Assembly (NCBI GenBank): GCA_020025205.1
Contig: JAHHSO010000016.1
Span: forward strand, 1-39,301
Direction: 5' to 3'
DNA: 39,301 nt
DNA from: Christensenellaceae bacterium
GTDB lineage: Bacteria; Bacillota; Clostridia; Christensenellales; Aristaeellaceae
Positions 8,431 through 17,054 of this stretch are shown here, one piece after another. The notes beneath the pieces were generated by a model. It ran no database searches, was not told the origin of the DNA, and worked only from the letters and a program-made list of their open reading frames with translations. The stretch's first letter is position 1. Every line of letters starts with the position of its first letter. Made by a program: the position numbers and the translations under genes.

Positions 8431-9630
8431 ATGCTGACATCACTTGCGTACATTTTTCTTCTTGGGCTGGCTATGGCAGCCATTTGTCAGAAGGTGAAAC
8501 TGCCTCGAATCATCGGCATGCTGGTGACTGGAATTCTGCTGGGCCCCTATGTGCTGGGGCTGCTGGATGGATCTATTCTGGGGATTTCGGAAGATCTCCG
8601 CCAAATGGCGCTGGTGATCATCCTTATCAAAGCGGGATTGTCGTTGAACATAGCGGATTTAAAAGAGATCGGATACCCGGCTGTGCTGATGGCGTTTCTT
8701 CCGGCATTGTTTGAAATCGCGGCCTTTGTGCTGTTTGCACCGCTTGTTCTTTCTGTCAGCCGCATGGATGCGGCGATTATGGGCGCTGTACTGGGCGCGG
8801 TATCTCCGGCGGTTGTCGTGCCGCGTATGGTGGAGCTGATAGAGGAGGGCAGAGGAACGGATAAGCGCATTCCTCAGCTCATATTAGCGGGCGCATCGCT
8901 AGATGATGTGTTTGTAATTGTGCTGTTCACAACGTTTATTGGCATGGCACAGGGCGGAACGGCTCACCTGACAGATTTCATGCGCATTCCAGTGTCGATT
9001 GTCCTCGGGCTGGCCATTGGCGCATTGGCTGGCCTTCTATTGGCAGCTTTTTTTGAAACCAACTATGCACGTGCGCATACGGTTAGAAACAGCGTTAAGA
9101 CGATCATCGTTCTGGGCGTTTCATTTCTGCTGTTGACAGTGGAAGACTGGATGGGCGGCATGATGTCGGGCCTTTTGTCAATTCTGAGCATGGCGCTGGT
9201 GTTGGCTATGCGCAGTGTGCCGGAAGTCACCGACCGCCTGAAAGCGAAGTATGGCAAGCTTTGGCTGGCGGCAGAGGTGCTTCTGTTCGTTCTGGTGGGT
9301 GCGGCCGTGGATATCCGGTATACGCTGAAAGCGGGAATGGGCGCGGCGCTGATGATCTTCTTGGGGCTGTTTTTCCGCTCCATCGGCGTGCTGCTCTGTC
9401 TGCTGGGCACCAATCTGAATATGAAAGAGCGTCTGTACTGCATCATTGCGTACCTGCCCAAGGCGACTGTTCAGGCGGCCATTGGAGGCGTGCCGCTTTC
9501 TCTTGGCTTGCCCTGCGGGAAGCTGACCTTGTCTGTGGCGGTGCTGTCGATTCTGCTGACGGCTCCCCTGGGCGCTTTCGGCATGGATATAAGCAGGGAG
9601 CATCTGCTTGAAAAGCAGAATGAAAAATAA
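8431..9630 (+). CDS. Cation:proton antiporter (CPA family) under fluoride control
   Basis: Integral membrane protein of 399 residues with about 12 hydrophobic helices, resembling Na+/H+ exchangers of the Kef/NhaP (CPA) type. Family-like segments are VKLPRIIGMLVTGILLGP near the N-terminus, the re-entrant-type GAVLGAVSPAVVVPRM, and ASLDDVFVIVLF, whose two aspartates are the likely ion-binding acids. No TrkA-N domain is attached. The ATG at 8431 has AAAGGA upstream; the upstream opening at 8308 lies inside the aptamer and is not a real start. Because a fluoride riboswitch precedes it, the likely role is resistance to fluoride, by fluoride extrusion or by correcting cation or pH stress. Substrate is inference. 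Confidence 0.87.
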   Translation: MLTSLAYIFLLGLAMAAICQKVKLPRIIGMLVTGILLGPYVLGLLDGSILGISEDLRQMALVIILIKAGLSLNIADLKEIGYPAVLMAFLPALFEIAAFVLFAPLVLSVSRMDAAIMGAVLGAVSPAVVVPRMVELIEEGRGTDKRIPQLILAGASLDDVFVIVLFTTFIGMAQGGTAHLTDFMRIPVSIVLGLAIGALAGLLLAAFFETNYARAHTVRNSVKTIIVLGVSFLLLTVEDWMGGMMSGLLSILSMALVLAMRSVPEVTDRLKAKYGKLWLAAEVLLFVLVGAAVDIRYTLKAGMGAALMIFLGLFFRSIGVLLCLLGTNLNMKERLYCIIAYLPKATVQAAIGGVPLSLGLPCGKLTLSVAVLSILLTAPLGAFGMDISREHLLEKQNEK

Positions 9631-9654
9631 TGCACACATATCATTCTATTCATA

Positions 9655-9683
9655 TTGACAAACTATGAAATGAGGGGTATAAT
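9655..9683 (+). promoter_or_regulatory. Promoter of the isc operon
   Basis: TTGACA at 9655-9660 and TATAAT at 9678-9683, spacer 17 bp. The flanks ATA...TAT around the core resemble the ends of an IscR site, but the inner part does not match well, so autoregulation is only plausible. Confidence 0.85.
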
Positions 9684-9716
9684 CATCATGCATCAAGCGA
9701 AACGGAGGAAATGCAC

Positions 9717-10127
9717 ATGATGATCTCAACCAAGGGAAGGTATGCACTGCGCATTATGGTGGATATCGCGAAGTTTGGCGGCAATGGGCCTGTCAGCGTG
9801 CGTGAAATCGCCGGAAGGCAGGATATATCTGAAAAATACATGGAACAGATTGTCGGCGTGCTCACAAAGCGTGGACTTTTGCGCAGCATCCGAGGCGCTC
9901 AAGGCGGTTATTATCTTGCCAAGAAGGCGGAAGAAATCACCGTGGGCGATATCCTTCGCGCAACAGAAGGCGATCTGGCGCCGACGGAATGCGTTGCAGG
10001 GAAACCGTGCAAAAGAAGCGCGAGCTGTCCGTCTCATATGGTGTTCAAAAAGGTGTACAGCGCAATCAATGACGTGATTGATCACGTGAGGCTGTGCGAC
10101 CTTGTCAGTGATCAAACAGAGGAATGA
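9717..10127 (+). CDS. iscR: Rrf2-family Fe-S cluster regulator IscR
   Basis: Winged-helix repressor of 136 residues that senses iron-sulfur status. The N-terminal STKGRYALRIMVDIA, the recognition region SEKYMEQIV and the wing RGAQGGYYLAK are standard for Rrf2 proteins. Three cysteines spaced C-x5-C-x5-C (ECVAGKPCKRSASC) match the [2Fe-2S] ligands of IscR, which separates it from CymR. GGAGG at 9704-9708 suits the ATG at 9717; an ATG at 9711 is too close and one at 9720 is also possible. It heads the isc operon and the cysteine desulfurase gene starts ten bases after its stop, so feedback control of that operon is expected. Confidence 0.92.
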   Translation: MMISTKGRYALRIMVDIAKFGGNGPVSVREIAGRQDISEKYMEQIVGVLTKRGLLRSIRGAQGGYYLAKKAEEITVGDILRATEGDLAPTECVAGKPCKRSASCPSHMVFKKVYSAINDVIDHVRLCDLVSDQTEE

Positions 10128-10137
10128 GGTATCCTTC

Positions 10138-11310
10138 ATGATTTATATGGATAATGCGGCAACGACGCGTTTGGATGAGGGCGTTTTTGAAACGATGCGT
10201 CCTTATATGCTCGAACAGTTCTCTAACGCAGCCGGCACATACAGTTTTGCGCAAAAGAGCATTGAAGCAATTGAAAAGGCACGTGCGCAGGCAGCGCATG
10301 TAATCGGCGCAAAGGCGGCAGAAATTTACTTCACCAGCGGCGGCACAGAAAGCGATAACTGGGCGCTTAAAGGGATTGCAAAGGCATACGAGAAAAAAGG
10401 AAAACACCTGATTATTTCGGCTATTGAGCATCATGCCGTTCTGCACAGCGCCAAGGCACTGGAACGTGACGGCTGGGAAGTGACCATTTTGCCGGTCGAT
10501 GCGGACGGACGTGTTTCGCTGGAAGCGCTGGAGGCGGCTATTCGCCCGGATACAGTCCTTGTGTCCATCATGGCGGCAAACAATGAGATTGGAACCATAC
10601 AGCCGCTGGAGCAGATTGGCGCGATTGCAAAAAAACACGGCGTTCTCTTCCACACGGATGCAGTGCAGGCGTATGGCCATATTCCACTGGATGTGGATAA
10701 GATGCACATTGACCTTCTCTCTGCCAGCGCACATAAATTTCACGGGCCTAAGGGTGTTGGTTTTCTGTATGTCCGAAAAGGCGTAAGGCTGCTGCCGTTT
10801 ATGGATGGCGGCGCGCAGGAAAAGAAGAAGCGCGCTGGCACATCGAATGTCCCGGGCATTGTCGGGCTGGGCGCTGCGGCTGAATGGGCAGAAAAGCACA
10901 TGGATGAAAACATGCGGGCTGTCAGTGTCGTGCGCGATCACCTGATTGAGCGAATTGAAAACGAAATCCCGTATGTGAAGATCAATGGACACAGAACAGA
11001 GCGCCTGCCGGGAAACGTCAATGTCTGCTTTCGCTATATTGAAGGCGAAGGGATGCTGATGTTGCTGGACGCAAGGGGAATCTGCGCATCCAGCGGCTCC
11101 GCGTGCACCAGCGGCTCTCTGGATCCGTCTCATGTGCTGCTGGCCATTGGTCTGCCGCATGAGATTGCACATGGTTCTTTGAGGCTGTCTCTCAGTGAGG
11201 AAACGACGATGGAGGATGCTGATCAGGTGGTGGATGCGCTCAAGGAGATCATTCCAACGCTGCGTGCCATGTCGCCGCTGTATGCAGACTTTATCAATGA
11301 ACAGAAATAA
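10138..11310 (+). CDS. iscS: Cysteine desulfurase, IscS/NifS
   Basis: PLP enzyme of 390 residues that removes sulfur from cysteine and carries it as a persulfide for Fe-S cluster assembly. Seen: N-terminal YMDNAATT, GGTESDNWA, EHHAV with the ring-stacking histidine, the PLP lysine K200 in SAHKFHGPKG, and the active-site cysteine C323 in SSGSACTSGS on its mobile loop. The ATG at 10138 follows a GAGG site and gives the family N-terminus; an in-frame opening at 10102 overlaps iscR. It lies between iscR and iscU, so the three form one assembly operon. Confidence 0.96.
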   Translation: MIYMDNAATTRLDEGVFETMRPYMLEQFSNAAGTYSFAQKSIEAIEKARAQAAHVIGAKAAEIYFTSGGTESDNWALKGIAKAYEKKGKHLIISAIEHHAVLHSAKALERDGWEVTILPVDADGRVSLEALEAAIRPDTVLVSIMAANNEIGTIQPLEQIGAIAKKHGVLFHTDAVQAYGHIPLDVDKMHIDLLSASAHKFHGPKGVGFLYVRKGVRLLPFMDGGAQEKKKRAGTSNVPGIVGLGAAAEWAEKHMDENMRAVSVVRDHLIERIENEIPYVKINGHRTERLPGNVNVCFRYIEGEGMLMLLDARGICASSGSACTSGSLDPSHVLLAIGLPHEIAHGSLRLSLSEETTMEDADQVVDALKEIIPTLRAMSPLYADFINEQK

Positions 11311-11327
11311 TTCGGAGGACGAATCTA

Positions 11328-11762
11328 ATGTATACGGAAAAAGTGATGGATCACTTCATGCACCCGCGTAATGTAGGCGAAATTGAAAATGCAAGCGGCA
11401 CCGGCACGGTGGGCAACGCCAAGTGTGGCGATATCATGCGCATTTTTCTGGACATCGACGAGAATCAGGTGATCAGAGATGCCAAGTTTAAAACCTTTGG
11501 CTGCGGCGCGGCAATTGCAACCAGCTCGATGGCAACTGAAATGGTGATTGGCAAGACCGTGCAGGAAGCGCTGAAGGTTACGAATAAGGCGGTTATGGAA
11601 GCGCTTGATGGCTTGCCGCCTGTCAAGGTTCACTGCTCGCTTCTGGCAGAAGAGGCGGTTCATGCAGCGTTGTGGGATTATGCTCAGAAGAATAACCTTG
11701 TGATTGAAGGTTTGAAGCCGCCTGTTGATGATGTGGATGAACTGGAGCACGAAGAAGAATAA
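11328..11762 (+). CDS. iscU: Fe-S cluster scaffold protein IscU/NifU
   Basis: Scaffold of 144 residues on which [2Fe-2S] clusters are built with sulfur from the adjacent desulfurase. The three cluster ligands are visible: C33 in AKCGD, C59 in FGCGAA and C103 in VHCSLL, with D35 next to the first. There is no C-terminal NifU domain; the tail is short and acidic (DDVDELEHEEE), as in many clostridial homologues. GGAGG lies ten bases before the ATG. A terminator follows, so the operon is iscR-iscS-iscU only; the hscBA-fdx genes of proteobacterial isc operons are absent. Confidence 0.95.
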   Translation: MYTEKVMDHFMHPRNVGEIENASGTGTVGNAKCGDIMRIFLDIDENQVIRDAKFKTFGCGAAIATSSMATEMVIGKTVQEALKVTNKAVMEALDGLPPVKVHCSLLAEEAVHAALWDYAQKNNLVIEGLKPPVDDVDELEHEEE

Positions 11763-11783
11763 ACATCTTTTCGATACATGCAT

Positions 11784-11827
11784 AAAAAGACCATTCCGGC
11801 TGTGATGACAGTGGAATGGCCTTTTTG
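11784..11827 (+). terminator. Terminator of the isc operon
   Basis: Inverted repeat AAAAAGACCATTCC / GGAATGGCCTTTTT with one mismatch and an inner CTGT/ACAG stem, ending in a T-tract. The A-rich 5' side would also serve transcripts from the right. Confidence 0.88.
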
Positions 11828-12136
11828 TTTATACTTCCATGGGAAAACACACAATGTTATGCATCCTCTGACAATCTTCATGTGAACAATGAAGATAAAT
11901 CTGTTTTTCACGCAGCTGGAAACTTTAATCTGAAAGAATTTGGAAAACCATGTCTGTTGGCAGCATGAATGCTTACATGATCTACCCCAGAGGTGGTATC
12001 CGGCGGAGAGTGCCTCGCATTTTACAGGGGAGAATGCTTCCTGATCAGATCGTGCTTTATAAGGGGCGACTGTCTGACTTGTAAGCGTGTTGACGTTGAG
12101 GCGTGACGGATATAGCAGGATGTACCAGTTTTGTGT
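11828..12136. other. Non-coding stretch between convergent units
   Basis: No convincing gene. A small hairpin with arms ATCTTCAT (11874-11881) and ATGAAGAT (11889-11896) is present. A possible 69-residue minus-strand frame at 12022-12231 overlaps the next gene and has no ribosome site, so I did not accept it. I see no clear terminator for the minus-strand operon here. Confidence 0.4.
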
Positions 12137-12553
12137 TTACTGCTGAAGAAGTCGGATGCCGCTTTCGGTTTTTTCTGTGGTAAATACAGTGTTTGCGCCA
12201 GCGGAAATGCATCCGGTAAATTCGATGTCAAATCCCGGATAACCGGTGATACAGGCGATGACGGAATGGCCGCGCGTAAAGATCAGCTGGGTCATATTTT
12301 CTGATACGGTTTCCTTGATGAACAGGCTGTGCATGCCCAGCGCATGTTCGATGTCCGATTTGGAGGTATAAGGCGGAAAGAAATATACTTCATCCCATTC
12401 AAACGGCACAATATCCTCAAGCGTCACCTGCTGAGCATCTTCAAGGGCAAGGACTGCGCGTTTAAGAGACTGTGTGCGGTGATAAAATGTGCCGCAATAA
12501 ACGGCAGATACGGCAAGCACCGCGATCAAAATGAGAGCAACCCATTTTTTCAT
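12137..12553 (-). CDS. Small membrane-anchored protein of unknown function
   Basis: Product of 138 residues. A single N-terminal membrane segment (about residues 3-21, after MKKW) is followed by an exported domain with about 110 residues, two cysteines (in IACITG and TGCISAG) and a run FEWDEVYFFPPYT. I do not recognise the family. The ATG at 12553 has AAGGAGT upstream; an earlier ATG at 12577 does not. It follows the beta-helix gene by 33 bp on the same strand with no terminator between, so the two are probably one operon. Confidence 0.75.
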   Translation of the reverse strand: MKKWVALILIAVLAVSAVYCGTFYHRTQSLKRAVLALEDAQQVTLEDIVPFEWDEVYFFPPYTSKSDIEHALGMHSLFIKETVSENMTQLIFTRGHSVIACITGYPGFDIEFTGCISAGANTVFTTEKTESGIRLLQQ

Positions 12554-12586
12554 GAAAAACAAAACTCCTTTTTGCAAAAGGCGGGT

Positions 12587-13915
12587 TTACGAATCGTTGC
12601 GAAGGGCAGACCCCGGGGTTGTTTCTCCGATGGGTGGTGTTTCGGCAGGATCTGGAATTTGCGGAGATTCAGAAGCGTCCGGTGTATTGTCCGGGATGGA
12701 AGGCTGCGGGGAGTCAGGCTCTGTGCTCGGATCAGGGGGATTCGGCGATTTAGAAGGGTCTACAGCATCTGGAGTGTTTGTTTCCAGAGGCGTGGATGTC
12801 GGTTTCGGCGCGGCATGAGGCGCGGGAGTCTCCTGTTCGTCAGGAACGGACAGATTGTCATTCGGTGTGGGCAGAGGATAGGGAAGGGAAGCCGTGATTT
12901 GTGGAAGCGGCGTCACAGCTGGAGTTTCAGAAAGATCTTGATAGGTTGCGGCACCGTCCTGAAGAAAACAGTTGTCCAGACGGAGGTGCGAATTGTCGCC
13001 TTCATGGACCACAAGGAGGGATTGACCGGGATGTGCGATCTTTTCAGACGCGCTGCCGCCGCGCAGTTCACCGGAGATGTTGACGTTGGAGCGGTCGCCG
13101 GCGTTCATCAAAATGAGCGCATCTCCGCCGTAGGTTTCGCCATTTCCGCCCCAAATGCTGCCCTGAATGCCAATGCTGACGGTATCCGTCATTGCAACCA
13201 GCTGAACGCCATCTCCGCCAATGGATGCGCTGCCGCCTTTGATGCTGCCGTCAACGGTGATGAACGCATTGCCGGACAGGTTATACAGGTTGAGGCCGTT
13301 TCCGCCCATGACAGTCCCTTCGCCGCCGGAAATGGAGCCGGAGAGCAGCATGGTGCCGGAGGTTGTAAGCGGGGCAACGGTCAGCCCGGGGCCGCCTGTC
13401 GCGCCGCTGCCGCCGATCACGGTGCCTTCCATGCTGACATACAGGTCACCGCCGCTGTGGGAGATATACAGGCCGGAATTGGCTGTGCCGCCGGAAATTT
13501 TGCAGCCGGGGCTGATGAGAAGAGAACCGCTTCCGGAGAAGTCAAGACCATTGCAGCCGTCTGCACCGGTAACGCGAACATCTCCCTGAAGCTCAATGTG
13601 CGAGGTGCCGGCGATGCGAAGCGTATCGACAAGGTCGATTTCTGAAAATATAGCCGATGAATTGAATAGCTGCAGGCCGCTGATCGAAGCGCGTTCGCCG
13701 TCAGAGGTGATGTGGATCGGGGCAGGCAGGCAGAGCATTTCACCATCCGGGGCATACAGGCGGCCGGAAATCAGCAAAACATCGCCAGATTCGGCTGACA
13801 TGGCAAGATCGGCCATCTGATTATATGTGAAAGCGGGGCCGAGCGTCTCTGCTTCTGCTGAAGAAAAAGCAAGCAGGACAAGAAAAAAGAAAAGCACCGC
13901 AAAGCGTTTGTTCAC
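12587..13915 (-). CDS. Secreted Gly-rich beta-helix-like repeat protein with Pro/Thr-rich tail
   Basis: Exported protein of 442 residues. The signal peptide is residues 1-22 (cleavage near SSAEAE). Residues about 100-330 contain five or six units of about 30 residues with the pattern G-x-I-x-G-G-x-x-x-x-G-G-x-x-L/V, for example SGSISGGEGTVMGGNG, DGSIKGGSASIGGDG and QGSIWGGNGETYGGD. This suggests a right-handed beta-helix like adhesins and polymorphic membrane proteins. The last 90 residues are rich in P, T, S, D and E, as in cell-wall-spanning stalks, but no LPXTG motif is seen. The start is GTG at 13915 behind GGAGGGAG. Function is unknown; a surface structural or adhesive role is inference. 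Confidence 0.85.
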   Translation of the reverse strand: MNKRFAVLFFFLVLLAFSSAEAETLGPAFTYNQMADLAMSAESGDVLLISGRLYAPDGEMLCLPAPIHITSDGERASISGLQLFNSSAIFSEIDLVDTLRIAGTSHIELQGDVRVTGADGCNGLDFSGSGSLLISPGCKISGGTANSGLYISHSGGDLYVSMEGTVIGGSGATGGPGLTVAPLTTSGTMLLSGSISGGEGTVMGGNGLNLYNLSGNAFITVDGSIKGGSASIGGDGVQLVAMTDTVSIGIQGSIWGGNGETYGGDALILMNAGDRSNVNISGELRGGSASEKIAHPGQSLLVVHEGDNSHLRLDNCFLQDGAATYQDLSETPAVTPLPQITASLPYPLPTPNDNLSVPDEQETPAPHAAPKPTSTPLETNTPDAVDPSKSPNPPDPSTEPDSPQPSIPDNTPDASESPQIPDPAETPPIGETTPGSALRNDS

Positions 13916-13941
13916 AGGAAGACTCCCTCCAAACCATTGAT

Positions 13942-13972
13942 GATAACATTATAACACAGGCCTAAAAGCGGA
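13942..13972 (-). promoter_or_regulatory. Promoter of the beta-helix operon
   Basis: Read on the minus strand: TTGCTC, 17-bp spacer, TATAAT, about 30 bp ahead of the GTG start. The plus-strand promoter of the divergent TraX-like gene was not clear. Confidence 0.6.
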
Positions 13973-14082
13973 GCAATAGGAAGCCCGGATTGGCACGAAA
14001 AATGAAAAAAAGAAAAATTCTGATGGTTTTCTGAAATATTGAGAATAGACTGAAGAGGAAAAAAACAAAGGAGAGAAAAAAC

Positions 14083-14907
14083 ATGGAAAACACAGTCAAA
14101 AAAGGTTTGTCAGGGACAGCGCTCAAGTGGATTGCGCTTGTTTTGATGACGCTGGATCACATTCATTACATCTTTGGATTTACAGGCATTGTGCCGGAAG
14201 CATTCAGCATGGCAGGTCGATTGGCGGCGCCGCTGTTCCTGTTTTGTCTGATAGAAGGATTTTCTCATACGCATGACAGAAAGGCATATTTTTTGAAAAT
14301 TTATCTGCTGTCTGTCGGCATGATGTTGATGATGTTTTTGCTGGGCGGATTTGCAAGGCGTGCAGATAACTTCTTCCCGCGCAATGGCATGATGACGACT
14401 TTTGCACTGCTTCTCATCATCTGGCAGGGCATGGATGATTTGCAAGCGCGCCATTATGGAAAAGGCATGCTGGAGTGCCTGCTGCCGCTGATTTGGCCGA
14501 TTTTCGCTATGAAGCTGCAGAAGGATCTCCCGGCTCCCGGCATCTGGCTGATGTACTCCCTTGTTCCGACATGGGGTGTTACACCGGATGCGATGCTGCC
14601 GTTTATTCTTATCGGCATGGTGATGTATGCGCTTAGAAAGAAGCGGGTTTGGCAGGTATCGGCCTTTGTTGTTCTGACGTTCCTGCATGATTTTGTCTAC
14701 GTGGGCAGTATGGTTGCGCGCGTGATGCCGGATTTTGCACCGGTGCAGATGCTGACAATGTATTATGAATGGTTCAGCATATTTTCTGCTCCACTTATGT
14801 TGTGCTATAATGGACAGAGAGGCCGGGGCATGAAGAAGCTGTTTTATATATACTATCCGGTTCATATCTACATTTTCTATATGATATCCTGCCTGATGAT
14901 GGCATAA
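14083..14907 (+). CDS. TraX-family polytopic membrane protein
   Basis: Membrane protein of 274 residues with about eight hydrophobic helices. The opening LKWIALVLMTLDHIHYIFG, then GRLAAPLFLFCLIEGFSHT and the closing YYPVHIYIFY match the TraX family, named after the F-plasmid pilin N-acetylase and related to acyltransferase-3-like proteins. Chromosomal clostridial copies are common and usually not linked to conjugation; their substrate is unknown. The ATG follows AAAGGAGAG. A two-component system starts 12 bp after its stop, so the three genes probably share a transcript. Confidence 0.88.
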   Translation: MENTVKKGLSGTALKWIALVLMTLDHIHYIFGFTGIVPEAFSMAGRLAAPLFLFCLIEGFSHTHDRKAYFLKIYLLSVGMMLMMFLLGGFARRADNFFPRNGMMTTFALLLIIWQGMDDLQARHYGKGMLECLLPLIWPIFAMKLQKDLPAPGIWLMYSLVPTWGVTPDAMLPFILIGMVMYALRKKRVWQVSAFVVLTFLHDFVYVGSMVARVMPDFAPVQMLTMYYEWFSIFSAPLMLCYNGQRGRGMKKLFYIYYPVHIYIFYMISCLMMA

Positions 14908-14919
14908 GGGGCGAAAGAG

Positions 14920-15600
14920 ATGGCAAACATTCTGGTTGTGGACGACGAGGCGGACATGCGGGTACTGCTTCAAACAGTGCTGGAGCGTGATGGACATGTG
15001 GTGCAGACGCTGAGCGCCGGCGAACAGATTGAGGAAAGGCATGAACATTGGGCAGACCTTCTCATTCTGGATGTGATGATGCCGGGGGAGGATGGTTTTT
15101 CAATCTGCCGCCGCATTCGGGAAAGGCTGAATTGTCCGATTCTGTTTTTGACGGCCAAATCAGAAGAGGCAGATGTGCTCGTGGGATTCGGCGCAGGCGG
15201 TGATGATTACATTGTAAAACCTTTTCGCGTGGCGGAGCTGCGGGCGCGTGTATCGGCGCATTTGCGCAGACAGCAGCGTGTGCCCAGCCACAGAATTTTG
15301 CGCGGCAGCTGGGTACTTGATTTGGACGAGAGGACTGTATCCTGCGGCGGAACATCGGTGCGCCTGACGCGCGGAGAGTTTGATATTTGTGCGCATCTTG
15401 CGCTTTATGCTGGACAGACGTTTTCCAAAGAACAGATTTATGAAGCCGTCTTTGGTTTTGACGGCGAGTCAGACAGCGCGGGCATTGCGGAATATATCCG
15501 AAGCATTCGCGCCAAGATGCGCACAGCCGGGAGCAGCCCGATTGAAACAGTTTGGGGAGTGGGATACAGATGGGCAAAGGAAAACGGCCAATCGGCTTAA
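14920..15600 (+). CDS. OmpR-family response regulator
   Basis: Regulator of 226 residues. The receiver has D8/D9, phospho-acceptor D51 (LLILDVMMPGEDG), T78 and K100; the C-terminal winged helix ends SPIETVWGVGYRW. It resembles VanR/LiaR-like Gram-positive regulators. The kinase gene begins 31 bp before its stop in another frame, so translation is coupled. A GAAAGAG site precedes the ATG. It lies directly behind the TraX-like gene and is independent of the two-component pair at the left end of the window. Confidence 0.92.
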   Translation: MANILVVDDEADMRVLLQTVLERDGHVVQTLSAGEQIEERHEHWADLLILDVMMPGEDGFSICRRIRERLNCPILFLTAKSEEADVLVGFGAGGDDYIVKPFRVAELRARVSAHLRRQQRVPSHRILRGSWVLDLDERTVSCGGTSVRLTRGEFDICAHLALYAGQTFSKEQIYEAVFGFDGESDSAGIAEYIRSIRAKMRTAGSSPIETVWGVGYRWAKENGQSA

Positions 15601-16910
15601 AGACTGTTTTTCTGCGTTTTCTTGTGGTGACAGGCGCGGCGATGGCGGCTGCTGGCGTGTTGTGGTGGCTCGGCATAGGGATATTGATGAACATGGGTGC
15701 TGTGCTTCCGGCGTATACGGCGGAGAAAAATGTGCAGACTGTACTTCAAACGCCTGAGGCGGGTATACCCTACTATTATAAATGGGCCTTTTTTGATGCG
15801 GATGGTGAGCTGACTGCGCGTTCAGCCGACATGAGCGTGCAGGAGGCACAGAAAGCGCTTCAGGGGCGGAATGCGGCGCACATCCCTTATACCGACTATT
15901 ACGCATCGCGCGTCTTTGAAGATGGCAGGATGCTGATTTTGCAGTATGATTACAGCGTGCCCTATGGCAGCGCATGGGCACAGAATCATCTTCCGGATTT
16001 TCAAATCAGCATGTTTTGTTTGCTGATTCTGGCCTGGGCCGGTGTGGCTGCGTTGTTTGCACATCGGTATGCACGGCTTCTTGAAGGAGACGCACAGAAA
16101 CTGACGGAGGCGGTGAAAGCGATTGAAGAAGAACGGCTGGACATACCGGTGGCGCAGAATGCGCGGGTGCGCGAACTGGGCGGCGCACTGGCAGCCATAG
16201 AGCATCTTCGTGCAAGCCTTGCGCAGTCGCTGAAAAAGCAGTGGGAGATGGAGCAGCAGCGCAGCAGGGAAATGGCAGCACTGGCGCACGACCTGAAAAC
16301 GCCGCTGACAATTATCCGCGGCAATGCGGAATTGCTGATGGAAGAGGAAGAAATGCCGGAAGCCCAGGCAATTTTCAGAAGCGCGGAACACATGTACGGC
16401 TATATTGAGCGCCTTCGTGCGATGACGATGCAGGAAAAAGCAGAAGATAAAAAACAGAAGCGCGATCTTGCTGAGTTTTCAGAAGACTGGAAGCTGATGG
16501 GACAGGGGCTCTGCGCGCCGAAAGGACTGACGTTTGAAGCAGAATCGGCGGGCGGAACCTGCCTTGTTGAGCGGGAAAGGCTTTCGCGAGCCGTGTTCAA
16601 TCTGCTTGACAATGCAGCGCGATTGGCCAGAAGCATGGTCAGGCTGGAAGTGAGCCGATCGGATCAGGAAATCAGGATTGCGGTTGAGGACGATGGCCCC
16701 GGCTTCACAAAGGAGGCGCTTTGCCGAGCGGGTGAACTGTTTTTCACGGAAGAGAAAGAGCGTCCGCGAGATGGGCACAGCGGCCTGGGGCTGGCTTTCG
16801 CGCGCCAGACGGCACAGCAGCATGGGGGATATCTTGTTTTTGAAAACAGGAAAAACGGCGGTGCTTCCGCGATTATTGTTTTGCCGGCTGCCGAGAAAAA
16901 ACGCGATTAA
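15570..16910 (+). CDS. Sensor histidine kinase partner of the preceding regulator
   Basis: Membrane kinase of 446 residues. Membrane helices lie at about 12-42 and 145-166 around an extracytoplasmic sensor of about 100 residues. No clear HAMP motif is seen, only a helical linker. The H-box has H240 (ALAHDLKTPLT), the N-box N348 (FNLLDNAA), and the ATP lid boxes are DDGPGF (374-379) and GHSGLGLAF (402-410). The H-box LAHDLKTPLT is typical of VanS/LiaS-like kinases. The start at 15570 has GGGGAG upstream and overlaps the regulator gene. A terminator follows. Confidence 0.92.
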   Translation: MGKGKRPIGLKTVFLRFLVVTGAAMAAAGVLWWLGIGILMNMGAVLPAYTAEKNVQTVLQTPEAGIPYYYKWAFFDADGELTARSADMSVQEAQKALQGRNAAHIPYTDYYASRVFEDGRMLILQYDYSVPYGSAWAQNHLPDFQISMFCLLILAWAGVAALFAHRYARLLEGDAQKLTEAVKAIEEERLDIPVAQNARVRELGGALAAIEHLRASLAQSLKKQWEMEQQRSREMAALAHDLKTPLTIIRGNAELLMEEEEMPEAQAIFRSAEHMYGYIERLRAMTMQEKAEDKKQKRDLAEFSEDWKLMGQGLCAPKGLTFEAESAGGTCLVERERLSRAVFNLLDNAARLARSMVRLEVSRSDQEIRIAVEDDGPGFTKEALCRAGELFFTEEKERPRDGHSGLGLAFARQTAQQHGGYLVFENRKNGGASAIIVLPAAEKKRD

Positions 16911-16938
16911 AACAAAATATTTAAATATTTTTATGCGG

Positions 16939-16964
16939 AGCGGACGAAATTTGTCCGCTTTTTC
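16939..16964 (+). terminator. Terminator after the second two-component system
   Basis: AGCGGAC (16939-16945) and GTCCGCT (16953-16959) form a 7-bp stem with a short A/T loop, followed by TTTTT. Confidence 0.88.
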
Positions 16965-16985
16965 TTACTTCATCGAATAAGAGCT

Positions 16986-17013
16986 TTGCAAATGTGTGCA
17001 AATCGGCTATAAT
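16986..17013 (+). promoter_or_regulatory. Promoter of the ABC importer operon
   Basis: TTGCAA (16986-16991) and TATAAT (17008-17013), spacer 16 bp. The spacer holds a repeat of TGCAAAT, which could be a regulator site. Confidence 0.7.
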
Positions 17014-17054
17014 GGAAATAACATATTGTGAGTTCGCAAGAAGGAGCGATAGCT

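Noticed and set aside
10105..11172. Minus-strand frame of 355 codons
   Set aside because: Antisense to iscS; no ribosome site or motif.
12329..13645. Plus-strand frame of 438 codons opposite the beta-helix protein
   Set aside because: Antisense shadow of the Gly-rich repeats; the minus frame has a signal peptide, ribosome site and promoter.
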